64,000 bases of DNA from Hyperoodon ampullatus. Taxonomy: Eukaryota; Chordata; Mammalia; Artiodactyla; Ziphiidae. Under the pieces are notes generated by a model, which was given only the letters and a program-made list of their open reading frames with translations, was not told the DNA's origin and made no database searches. The translations under genes and the position numbers were made by a program. Positions 24,576-36,294 of this stretch are shown one piece after another. Numbering within the stretch: position 1 is the first letter of the stretch; every line of letters begins with the position of its first letter. The stretch covers positions 62,001-126,000 of the forward strand of contig CATKHW010000380.1 in the NCBI GenBank assembly GCA_949752795.1. The letters run 5' to 3'.

Positions 24576-27307
24576 GAAAAGTTCAACAGCAGCTGGCGTG
24601 GGGCTCAGATCACCGTTATTCACAGATGCCTCGGCATGGACCCCAGCTTTGAAATGAGGACGCTCCTTGCGTAGGAGTGGGCTGCTGGCTCTATGGGAGA
24701 TGATTCCCCACCTCTGACCAATTTCAGAATTGTTTACTGCTGGAACAATTGCCCTGATAGGGTTTTCCTCTGTCTAACTCGTGGGTTCAGGTTTTTTTTT
24801 TTTCTTTTTTGGTTCAAGTTAGATTTTATTCCTCTTTTATGTATTTATAGATATAAGCATGGAAATAATTCATTCATATAAATACATCTGTGTGAAGGGA
24901 AGAACTTTTTTCTGTTTTCTTTTTAAATTTTATTTTTAAAAATTTTGAAATTTAATTTTATTTATTTTTTTATACAGCAGGTTATTATTAGTTATGTATT
25001 TTATGCATATACATGTATACATGTCAATCCCAGTCTCCCAACTCATCCCAACACCACCTCCCCATGGCTTCCCACACTTGGTGTCCATACGTGTGTTCTC
25101 TAACTCTGTGTCTCTATTTCTTCACTGCAAAGCAGTTCATCTGTACCATTTTTCTAGGTTCCACGTATATGCATTAATATACAATATTTCTTTTTCTCTT
25201 TCTGACTTACTTCATTCTGTATGACAGTCTCTAGATCCATCGACATCTCTACAAATGACCCAGTTTTATTCCTTCTTATGGCTGAGTAATATTCCATTTT
25301 ATATATGTACCACATCTTTATCCATTCGTCTGTCTGTGGGTATTTAGGTTGCTTCCATTACCTGGCTATCGTAAATAGTGCTGAAATGAGCATTGTGGTG
25401 AATGTGCCTTTTTGATTTATGGTTTTCTCTGGGTATATGCCCAGAAGGGGGATTGCTGGATCATATGGTAATTCTATTTCTAGTTTTTTTAAGGAAACTC
25501 CATACTGTTCTCCATCGTGACTGTATCAATTTACATTTCCACCACTAGTGGAAGAGGGATCCTTTTGTCCACACCCTCCCCAGAATTCGTTGTTTGTAGA
25601 TTTTCTGATGATGCCGATTCTAACAGGTGTGAGGTGATACCTCATTGTAGTTTTGATTTGCATTTCTCTAATAATTAGTGATGTTGAGCAGCTTTTCATG
25701 TGCGTCTTGGCCATCTCTGTGTCTTCTTTGAAGAAACGTCTCTTTAGATCTTCAGCCCATTTTTGTATTGGGTTGTTTGTTGTTTTAATATTAAGCTGAA
25801 TGAGTGCTTTATATATATTGGAGATTAAACCTTTGTCCATTGATTCGTTTGCAAATATTTTCACCCATTCTGAGGGATGCTTTTTGCCCTTCCCGTTTTT
25901 TTAACAAAAAAAGAAAGAAAGAAAAAGAAGCAGAAGACTAATGTGTGTAAAATATGCCTTTTGAAACTGTCGTTTTGAAATATGGACGTCCTTTGAATTT
26001 TTTGGTCGATATATGAACCCAGGATTTGTTTTCAGGGCAGGTGTCATTTACAGGCCTGCAATGATTTTGAATATCAACTGACCATTAGCGCTTGGATTAA
26101 AGCTGCTGTTGTGTGAAACGGCCACAAGGTGGCAGCAGTTCTCCCTTACCAAATCTGGTTACTGGGGCAACAGAGCCTCAATGGAAGTCGTGTTCTAGAT
26201 TGGAATTTAGAATGGAATGTGCCAGGAGAAAGCCCCTCAAGTTTGTCTCACTACTTCTTGTTCGTGTTTTTAATTTATTTTTTTATTTTTTATTACAGCA
26301 AATTTGATTACAATGTTTGGCTTGTTGTAGGTGTGGAAGATGTGGTTCTTTTACACATATACATATGTCTGTTCTTCCTGGGATCCTTTTCCCATGTACC
26401 TTATGACAGAATGTTGAGTAGTCTTCTCTTGGTATTCTGTAGGTCTTTGGTGATTCTATATGTCACCTGTGTTTGTATATGTCTGTTAAACCCAATATCA
26501 TAATGAAACCAATCCTCACACCTTTCCATTGGTGAACCATAAGTTTGTTGAATGAATCTGTGATTGCCCTTCTCCGTGGAAATATCTGCCCTGGTATCCA
26601 TTTTTCGGTCACACCTATAAGAGATATGATATGATATGTGTCTTTCACTTTCTGACTTACTACAATTCACGTGATTACCTCTAGACACACCTACGGTGCT
26701 GCAAATGGCATTGTGTCCTTTTATTCCTTGGCTTCTATTCTGCCTTAGTGAGGTCCATTTTCAACAATGTGATTCCCTGAGGGCTGAGGATTAGCTGACC
26801 TGGGTAGCCTGACCCTGCCGGCCGGCCCTCCCCTGCTGTGCCTGGGTTGAGGTCAATATAAACAGCGCTGCAGGCAGCAATAGCCCCTGAAGCTGTGCCT
26901 GACTCTATAATCTCTGCCCCGTCAGCAGTCTCGGGGCTGTGCTGGTGGGAGGGAGTGAGGGGCCACGGCTTTGTGGGTGGCCCGGTATGAGTGGGTCTCT
27001 GCTGGACTTTCTGCAGGAGTTGCCAGGCTTCCACCTGTAAAGAAGAGGATGTGGCACCCATACCTTCCTCTGGAATTTCTCTCCGGACAGAGGTGAGGAA
27101 GGAAAAATGCAGTGGGGGCCGGGACAGGAGGGGTATCTCAGGCAGGGCAATGGAAAGCTTCCAGAAGAGCGCCCAGGGCCAGGACCATCCTGGCTGACCT
27201 GCAGGCACCAAGTTGGCCTGCGTGCTGTCGCTGGTGTGGCTCCACAGCCCTTCCTCTAGGCTTTCAAGGCCTTGTACATATTCAGGTGTTTTACCTGGGA
27301 AGGGTGG
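24576..27307 (+). repeat. Array A unit A10 (mosaic)
   Basis: The first half is A6-like and the second half, including the GC-rich part, is A4/A8-like. Internal elements: young LINE-1 about 24953-25897, CTCF-like motif 26120-26138, old LINE-1 about 26266-26728. This unit breaks the four-unit order set by A2-A9. Confidence 0.94.
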
Positions 27308-30034
27308 GAAAAGTTCAACAGCAGCTGGCCTGGGGCTCAGCTCACGGTTACTCACAGGTGCCTCGGCATGGCCCCCCGCTTTGCAATGAGGACGCCCCTT
27401 GCGTACGAGTGGGCTGCTGGCTCTATGGGAGATGATTCCCCACCTCTGACCAATTTCAGAATTGTTTACCGCTGGAGCAAGTGCCCTGATAGGGTTTTCC
27501 TCTGTCTAACTCGTGGGTTCAGGTTTTTTTTTTTCTTTTTTGGTTCAAGTTAGATTTTATTCCTCTTTTATGTATTTATAGATATAAGCATGGAAATAAT
27601 TCATTCATATAAATACATCTGTGTGAAGGGAAGAACTTTTTTCTGTTTTATTTTTAAATTTTATTTTTTAAAATTTTGAAATTTAATTTTATTTATTTTT
27701 TTATACAGCAGGTTATTATTAGTTATGTATTTTATGCATATACATGTATACAGGTCAATCCCAATCTCCCAACTCATCCCAACACCACCTCCCCATGGCT
27801 TCCCACACTTGGTGTTCATACGTGTGTTCTCTACCTCTGTGTCTCTATTTCTTCCCTGCAAAGCAGTTCATCTGTACCACTTTTCTAGGTTCCACGTATA
27901 TGCATTAATATACAATATTTGTTTTTCTCTTTCTGACTTACTTCATTCTGTATGACAGTCTCTAGATACATCGACGTCTCTACAAATGACCCAGTTTCAT
28001 TCCTTCTTATGGCTGAGTAATATTCCATTTTATATATGTACCACATCTTTATCCATTCGTCTGTCTGTGGGTATTTAGGTTGCTCCCATTACCTGGCTAT
28101 CGTAAATAGTGCTGAAATCAGCATTGTGGTGAATGTGCCTTTTTGATTTATGGTTTTCTCTGGGTATATGCCCAGAAGTGGGATTGCTGGTTCATATGGT
28201 AATTCTATTTCTAGTTTTTTTAAGGAAACTCCATACTGTTCTCCATCGTGACTGTATCAATTTACATTTCCACCACTAGTGGAAGAGGGATCCTTTTGTC
28301 AACACCCTCCCCAGAATTCGTTGTTTGTAGATTTTCTGATGATGCCGATTCTAACAGGTGTGAGGTGATACCTCATTGTAGTTTTGATTTGCATTTCTCT
28401 AATAATTAGTGACGTTGAGCAGATTTTCATGTGCGTCTTGGCCATCTCTGTGTCTTCTTTGAAGAAACGTCTCTTTAGATCTTCGGCCCATTTTTGTATT
28501 GGGTTGTTTGTTGTTTTAATATTAAGCTGCATGAGCTCTTTATATATATGGGAGATTAAACCTTTGTCCATTGATTCGTTTGCAAAGATTTTCGCCCATT
28601 CTGAGGGATGCTTTTTGCCATTCCCGTTTTTTTAACAAAAAAAGAAAGAAAAAGAAGCAGAAGACTAATGTGTGTAAAATATGGCTTTGGAAACTGTCGT
28701 TTTGAAATATGGACGTCCTTTGAATTTTTTGGTCGATATATGAACCCAGGATTTGTTTTCAGGGCAGGTGTCATTTACAGGCCTGCAATGATTTTGAATA
28801 TCAACTGACCATTAGTGCTGGGATTAAAGCTGCTGTTGTGTGAAATGGCCACAAGGTGGCAGCAGTTCTCCCTTACCAAACCTGGTGTCAGGGGCAACAG
28901 AGCCTCAATGGAAGTCGTGTTCTAGATTGGAAATTAGAATGGAATGTGCCAGGAGAAAGCCCCTCAAGTTTGTCTCACTACTTCTTGTTCGTGTTTTTAA
29001 TTTATTTTTTTATTTTTTATTACAGCAAATTTGATTACAATGTTTGGCTTGTTGTAGGTGTGGAAGATGTGGTTCTTTTACACATATACATATGTCTGTT
29101 CTTCCTGGGATCCTTTTCCCATGTACCTTATGACAGAATGTTGAGTAGTCTTCTCTTGGTATTCTGTAGGTCTTTGGTGATTCTATATGTCACCTGTGTT
29201 TGTATATGTCTGTTAAACCCAATATCATAATGAAACCAATCCTCACACCTTTCCATTGGTGAACCATAAGTTTGTTGAATGAATCTGTGATTGCCCTTCT
29301 CCGTGGAAATATCTGCCCTGGTATCCATTTTTCGGTCACACCTATAAGAGATATGATATGATATGTGTCTTTCACTTTCTGACTTACTACAATTCACGTG
29401 ATTACCTCTAGACACACCTACGGTGCTGCAAATGGCATTGTGTCCTTTTATTCCTTGGCTTCTATTCTGCCTTAGTGAGGTCCATTTTCAACAATGTGAT
29501 TCCCTGAGGGCTGAGGATTAGCTGACCTGGGTAGCCTGACCCTGCCGGCCGGCCCTCCCCTGCTGTGCCTGGGTTGAGGTCAATATAAACAGCGCTGCAG
29601 GCAGCAATAGCCCCTGAAGCTGTGCCTGACTCTATAATCTCTGCCCCGTCAGCAGTCTCGGGGCTGTGCTGGTGGGAGGGAGTGAGGGGCCACGGCTTTG
29701 TGGGTGGCCCGGTATGAGTGGGTCTCTGCTGGACTTTCTGCAGGAGTTGCCAGGCTTCCACCTGTAAAGAAGAGGATGTGGCACCCATACCTTCCTCTGG
29801 AATTTCTCTCCGGACAGAGGTGAGGAAGGAAAAATGCAGTGGGGGCCGGGACAGGAGGGGTATCTCAGGCAGGGCAATGGAAAGCTTCCAGAAGAGCGCC
29901 CAGGGCCAGGACCATCCTGGCTGACCTGCAGGCACCAAGTTGGCCTGCGTGCTGTCGCTGGTGTGGCTCCACAGCCCTTCCTCTAGGCTTTCAAGGCCTT
30001 GTACATATTCAGGTGTTTTACCTGGGAAGGGTGG
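27308..30034 (+). repeat. Array A unit A11 (mosaic, 2,727-bp type)
   Basis: The first half is A5/A9-like and the GC-rich end is A4/A8-like. A substitution near 28301 (TTTTGTCAAC), shared with A12, places a stop in the LINE-1 ORF2 relic. Internal elements: young LINE-1 about 27684-28628, CTCF-like motif 28847-28865, old LINE-1 about 28993-29455. Confidence 0.94.
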
Positions 30035-32761
30035 GAAAAGTTCAACAGCAGCTGGCCTGGGGCTCAGCTCACGGTTACTCACAGGTGCCTCGGCATGGCC
30101 CCCCGCTTTGCAATGAGGACGCCCCTTGCGTACGAGTGGGCTGCTGGCTCTATGGGAGATGATTCCCCACCTCTGACCAATTTCAGAATTGTTTACCGCT
30201 GGAGCAAGTGCCCTGATAGGGTTTTCCTCTGTCTAACTCGTGGGTTCAGGTTTTTTTTTTTCTTTTTTGGTTCAAGTTAGATTTTATTCCTCTTTTATGT
30301 ATTTATAGATATAAGCATGGAAATAATTCATTCATATAAATACATCTGTGTGAAGGGAAGAACTTTTTTCTGTTTTATTTTTAAATTTTATTTTTTAAAA
30401 TTTTGAAATTTAATTTTATTTATTTTTTTATACAGCAGGTTATTATTAGTTATGTATTTTATGCATATACATGTATACAGGTCAATCCCAATCTCCCAAC
30501 TCATCCCAACACCACCTCCCCATGGCTTCCCACACTTGGTGTTCATACGTGTGTTCTCTACCTCTGTGTCTCTATTTCTTCCCTGCAAAGCAGTTCATCT
30601 GTACCACTTTTCTAGGTTCCACGTATATGCATTAATATACAATATTTGTTTTTCTCTTTCTGACTTACTTCATTCTGTATGACAGTCTCTAGATACATCG
30701 ACGTCTCTACAAATGACCCAGTTTCATTCCTTCTTATGGCTGAGTAATATTCCATTTTATATATGTACCACATCTTTATCCATTCGTCTGTCTGTGGGTA
30801 TTTAGGTTGCTTCCATTACCTGGCTATCGTAAATAGTGCTGAAATCAGCATTGTGGTGAATGTGCCTTTTTGATTTATGGTTTTCTCTGGGTATATGCCC
30901 AGAAGTGGGATTGCTGGTTCATATGGTAATTCTATTTCTAGTTTTTTTAAGGAAACTCCATACTGTTCTCCATCGTGACTGTATCAATTTACATTTCCAC
31001 CACTAGTGGAAGAGGGATCCTTTTGTCAACACCCTCCCCAGAATTCGTTGTTTGTAGATTTTCTGATGATGCCGATTCTAACAGGTGTGAGGTGATACCT
31101 CATTGTAGTTTTGATTTGCATTTCTCTAATAATTAGTGACGTTGAGCAGATTTTCATGTGCGTCTTGGCCATCTCTGTGTCTTCTTTGAAGAAACGTCTC
31201 TTTAGATCTTCGGCCCATTTTTGTATTGGGTTGTTTGTTGTTTTAATATTAAGCTGCATGAGCTCTTTATATATATGGGAGATTAAACCTTTGTCCATTG
31301 ATTCGTTTGCAAAGATTTTCGCCCATTCTGAGGGATGCTTTTTGCCATTCCCGTTTTTTTAACAAAAAAAGAAAGAAAAAGAAGCAGAAGACTAATGTGT
31401 GTAAAATATGGCTTTGGAAACTGTCGTTTTGAAATATGGACGTCCTTTGAATTTTTTGGTCGATATATGAACCCAGGATTTGTTTTCAGGGCAGGTGTCA
31501 TTTACAGGCCTGCAATGATTTTGAATATCAACTGACCATTAGTGCTGGGATTAAAGCTGCTGTTGTGTGAAATGGCCACAAGGTGGCAGCAGTTCTCCCT
31601 TACCAAACCTGGTGTCAGGGGCAACAGAGCCTCAATGGAAGTCGTGTTCTAGATTGGAAATTAGAATGGAATGTGCCAGGAGAAAGCCCCTCAAGTTTGT
31701 CTCACTACTTCCTGTTCGTGTTTTTAATTTATTTTTTTATTTTTTATTACAGCAAATTTGATTACAATGTTTGGCTTGTTGTAGGTGTGGAAGATGTGGT
31801 TCTTTTACACATATACATATGTCTGTTCTTCCTGGGATCCTTTTCCCATGTACCTTATGACAGAATGTTGAGTAGTCTTCTCTTGGTATTCTGTAGGTCT
31901 TTGGTGATTCTATATGTCACCTGTGTTTGTATATGTCTGTTAAACCCAATATCATAATGAAACCAATCCTCACACCTTTCCATTGGTGAACCATAAGTTT
32001 GTTGAATGAATCTGTGATTGCCCTTCTCCGTGGAAATATCTGCCCTGGTATCCATTTTTTGGTCACACCTATAAGAGATATGATATGATATGTGTCTTTC
32101 ACTTTCTGACTTACTACAAGTCACGTGATTACCTCTAGACACACCTACGGTGCTGCAAATGGCATTGTGTCCTTTTATTCCTTGGCTTCTATTCTGCCTT
32201 AGCGAGGTCCATTTTCAACAATGTGATTCCCTGAGGGCTGAGGATTAGCTGACCTGGGTAGCCTGACCCTGCCGGCCGGCCCTCCCCTGGTGTGCCTGGG
32301 TTGAGGTCAATATAAACAGCGCTGCAGGCAGCAATAGCCCCTGAAGCTGTGCCTGACTCCATATTCTCTGCCCCGTCAGCAGTCTCGGGGCTGTGCTGGT
32401 GGGAGGGAGTGAGGGGCCACGGCTTTGTGGGTGGCCCGGTGTGAGTGGGTCTCTGCTGGACTTTCTGCAGGAGTTGCCAGGCTTCCACCTGTAAAGAAGA
32501 GGATGTGTCACCCATACCTTCCGCTGGAATTTCTCTCCGGACAGAGGTGAGGAAGGAAAAAAGCAGTGGGGGCAGGGACAGGAGGGGTATCTCAGGCAGG
32601 GCAATGGAAAGTTTTCAGAAGAGCGCCCAGGGCCAGGACCATCCTGGCTGGCCTGCAGGCACCAAGTTGGCCTGCGTGCTGTCACTGGTGTGGCTCCACG
32701 GCCCTTCCTCTAGGCTTTCAAGCCCTTGTACATATTCAGGTGCTTTACCTGGGAAGGGTGG
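30035..32761 (+). repeat. Array A unit A12 (edge unit)
   Basis: Last complete unit. Its first half copies A11, but from about 31.7 kb on it collects private substitutions, as expected of a unit at an array edge. Internal elements: young LINE-1 about 30411-31355, CTCF-like motif 31574-31592, old LINE-1 about 31720-32182. Confidence 0.94.
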
Positions 32762-32820
32762 GAAAAGTTCAGCAGCAGCTGGCCTGGGGCTCAGCTCACG
32801 GTTACTCACAGATGCCTCGG
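32762..32820 (+). repeat. Array A partial unit A13
   Basis: Only the first 59 bp of a unit are present, ending in GATGCCTCGG where other units continue with CATGG. Array B starts at the next base. Confidence 0.93.
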
Positions 32821-32821
32821 G
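32820..32821. other. Junction between array A and array B
   Basis: Array A sequence ends in GATGCCTCGG at 32820 and array B sequence begins with GTCCCTTTCACTGAGG at 32821. The base each array would have next differs from what is seen, so there is no overlap, no inserted base and no unique sequence between them. Both arrays keep the same LINE-1 orientation across the junction. Confidence 0.92.
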
Positions 32822-34557
32822 TCCCTTTCACTGAGGAAAGTGTAGGTCTTCTCTATTCCATAGTTGGTTTTTGGAACGGTACCTGTGCTTATATCAAACT
32901 CTGGTTTTATGCATCACCCCAACTCTCCTTCCCCCTTAAGCAGGCATAAGAGTGTTTTCTAAATGTGAGACACTGTTCTCTTTCCAACTCAGTTCAAGTG
33001 TAGCTATGTTTACAGGATCCTCATAAGTGATATCTTATGATAAGTTTCTTTTTCTGTGTGACTTATTTCACTTAGAATCATCGTACCTGAATCCACCCAT
33101 TTTGCTATTACTGGTCTTAATGACATTGATTTCATGGCTGAAGGTTATTCTATCGTACCTAAGTACCACAATTTTTTGAACCATTTTTATATTTCCTGGG
33201 ATATTTAAGGTGTACCCAAGTTGAGGTCCTTGTAAGCACTGCAGCCATAAATTTTGGGGTGGCTCTGTCTTATTGATTTTCACTTTTCCCAAGGTATATT
33301 CCCTAGACTGGAAGTGCCCTTGGCTCTGTAGCTCTGTTGTTTACTTGTTTTAGGGATCACAATGCACTCCTCCAGAGAGGCAGTTGGCAATTTACATCCC
33401 GCCCATGAGCATAACAAGGCTCCCTGTTCTCCAGGGCCTGTCTTACCTTTCTGGTTTTTACACATTTTGTGGATGTCCGTTTTGATCGGTGGGAAGTGAT
33501 ACTTCTTTGTAGTGCAGATTAGCATTGCCTGCTTGCTTGCTTGGCCAAGAAGGGTGTATGCGTTTTCTCCTGAATATATTCAGGAGAAAACACATACGCA
33601 CTTTTTGGCCAAGTGCATCATTATCGAAGTTGTGCCCCTCTTCCTGTGCTTTAAAGGCGATTCCAACGTACCTCTTGAAATGTATTTCCTGCTATTCTGC
33701 CTCGCTTTAAAGTCCGCCTCGTTGCCTTCCCTTAACAAATTTTGGACGATAGTTGTCCTTTATTACTCTGCCATGTTGTGAATTGCTGTGCCCTTGAGCT
33801 CCATTTTTCAACTCGTTTTTTGTGAGCTGACCGCAAGTCCAAAATTTTGGTTCAGGACCTATGCTGTTTCCCGTTGGGGGGCTGAGACTTTAGTTAATTC
33901 TTCTTCCTGCTGGGAAGTTAGAGTGATATGTGCCTGTCCAAATGCCTAACAGCTACTCTCTCACTGGTACTCCCTCTTCCCTTTCATCCTCTGCCAAATT
34001 GGAAACCTGTGCGAACCAGGAGGTTAAATGGGCTGTCTCTCCAAGTTGGGAGATTGATAGTAAAGCAGATGGAAAGTCAAACCGGAGCACCAGGAGAGGG
34101 ACTATTCGTTGAGTTTTAGAATCCTTTCGTATTCACAGTGGGTCCGTTCTCTAGGTTTCCCGTACATGTTATAGCTGTAGTAATATTCCCTTCAACCTGG
34201 AGAGTTGTGACCCATGGAATGGGTGCCAGGCATTTGTGCTTTAAAGGGTCTGCATTTGCTCACCCAATCTCACCAATCCTCTCAGTCCCAAGTGTCCAGC
34301 CTTATGCCACATCCAGCTGTCGTTGTAGATAGGGTCTTTCCACGTTTCATCAGAGAGCCTGAAGGAATTGTTAAGAATTTTCCAGTTTTTTGTTTTGTTT
34401 TTGATATTCCTTTTTATAGTGGGTTTGAGCTTATTCTCGCTGCCATGTTTATGCCAGTCTAGACACACTTGATTCCTTTACAGAGACATATCAATACATA
34501 GGTTTTAAGATTCTTACTAGTCAGATATATTCCTCTGCGGGAAATATGGGGTTTTGA
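32821..34557 (+). repeat. Array B unit B1 (edge unit)
   Basis: 1,737 bp. The first 700 bp carry private changes (for example CTATTACTGGTCTTAATGAC near 33104), while the rest, from about 33530, is almost identical to B2. Palindrome at 33540-33613 with about four arm mismatches. Confidence 0.93.
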
Positions 34558-36294
34558 GTCCCTTTCACTGAGGAAGGTGTAGGTCTTGTCTATTCCATAG
34601 TTGGTTTTTGGAACGGTACCTGTGCTTATATCAAACTCTGGTTTTATGCATCACCCCACCTCTCCTTCCCCCTTAAGCAGGCATAAGAGTGTTTTCTGAA
34701 TATGAGGCACTGTTCTCTTTCCTAACTCAGTTCAAGTGTAGCCATGTTTACAGGATCTTCATAAGTGATATATTATGATAAGTTTCTTTTTCTGTGTGAC
34801 TTATTTCACTTAGAATCATCGTACCTGAATCCACCCATTTTGCTGCTACTGGTCTTATGACATTGATTTCATGGCTGAGGGATATTCCATCGTACGTAAG
34901 TACCACAATTTTTTGAACCATTTTTATATTTCCTGGGATATTTAAGGTGTACCCAAGTTGAGGTCCTTGTAAGCAGTGCAGCCCTAAATTTTGGGGTGGC
35001 TCTGTCTGATTGATTTTCAGTTTTCCCAAGGTATATTCCCTCGACTGGAAGTGCCCTTGGCTCTGTAGCTCTGTTGTTTACTTGATTTAGGGAACACAAT
35101 GCACTCCTCCAGAGAGGCAGTTGGCAATTTACATCCCGCCCATCAGCATAACAAGGCTCGCTGTTCTCCAGGGCCTGTCTTGCCTTTCTGGTTTTTACAT
35201 ATTTTGTGGAAGTCCCTTTTGACCGGTGGGAAGTGATACTTCTTTGTATTGCAGATTAGCATTGCCTGCTTGCTTGCTTGGCCAAGAAGGGTGTATGCGT
35301 TTTCTCCTGAATATATTCAGGAGAAAACACATACGCACTTTTTGGCCAAGTGCATCATTATCGAAGTTGTGCCCCTCTTCCTGTGCTTTAAAGGCGATTC
35401 CAACGTACCTCTTGAAATGTATTTCCTGCTATTCTGCCTCGCTTTAAAGTCCGCCTCGTTGCCTTCCCTTAACAAATTTTGGACGATAGTTGTCCTTTAT
35501 TACTCTGCCATGTTGTGAATTGCTGTGCCCTTGAGCTCCATTTTTCAACTCGTTTTTTGTGAGCTGACCGCAAGTCCAAAATTTTGGTTCAGGACCTATG
35601 CTGTTTCCCGTTGGGGGGCTGAGACTTTAGTTAATTCTTCTTCCTGCTGGGAAGTTAGAGTGATATGTGCCTGTCCAAATGCCTAACAGCTACTCTCTCA
35701 CTGGTACTCCCTCTTCCCTTTCATCCTCTGCCAAATTGGAAACCTGTGCGAACCAGGAGGTTAAATGGGCTGTCTCTCCAAGTTGGGAGATTGATAGTAA
35801 AGCAGATGGAAAGTCAAACCGGAGCACCAGGAGAGGGACTATTCGTTGAGTTTTAGAATCCTTTCGTATTCACAGTGGGTCCGTTCTCTAGGTTTCCCGT
35901 ACATGTTATAGCTGTAGTAATATTCCCTTCAACCTGGAGAGTTGTGACCCATGGAATGGGTGCCAGGCATTTGTGCTTTAAAGGGTCTGCATTTGCTCAC
36001 CCAATCTCACCAATCCTCTCAGTCCCAAGTGTCCAGCCTTATGCCACATCCAGCTGTCGTTGTAGATAGGGTCTTTCCACGTTTCATCAGAGAGCCTGAA
36101 GGAATTGTTAAGAATTTTCCAGTTTTTTGTTTTGTTTTTGATATTCCTTTTTATAGTGGGTTTGAGCTTATTCTCGCTGCCATGTTTATGCCAGTCTAGA
36201 CACACTTGATTCCTTTACAGAGACATATCAATACATAGGTTTTAAGATTCTTACTAGTCAGATATATTCCTCTGCGGGAAATATGGGGTTTTGA
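34558..36294 (+). repeat. Array B unit B2
   Basis: 1,737 bp. Nearly identical to the first thousand bases of B3 and to the last thousand of B1, a local homogenised block. Palindrome at 35277-35350, same decayed form as B1. Confidence 0.93.

Larger units (their letters stand above)
1..32820. repeat. Array A: 2.73-kb tandem repeat (macrosatellite), about 12 units
   Basis: The opening sequence of the window recurs at 2732, 5464, 8195, 10927, 13654, 16386, 19117, 21849, 24576, 27308, 30035 and 32762, always in the same orientation, giving periods of 2727, 2731 or 2732 bp. The left edge lies outside the window. Units differ by a few percent between types and are nearly identical within a type. 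The family is not one I recognise. Each unit is a composite of two antisense LINE-1 3' ends, a spacer with a CTCF-like motif and a GC-rich segment. Seen directly: periodicity and composition. Inferred: heterochromatic macrosatellite. Confidence 0.97.

Noticed and set aside
32245..32685. 146-codon minus-strand frame in A12
   Set aside because: Proline- and serine-rich reading of the GC-rich segment in another frame than the 206-codon frame; it is 119 codons or fewer in other units, with no recognisable family.
1..32820. Array A as the cetacean counterpart of DXZ4
   Set aside because: Only unit size and a CTCF-like motif agree. DXZ4 is not known to contain LINE-1 tails or to join the common cetacean satellite, and no X-linked flank is visible.
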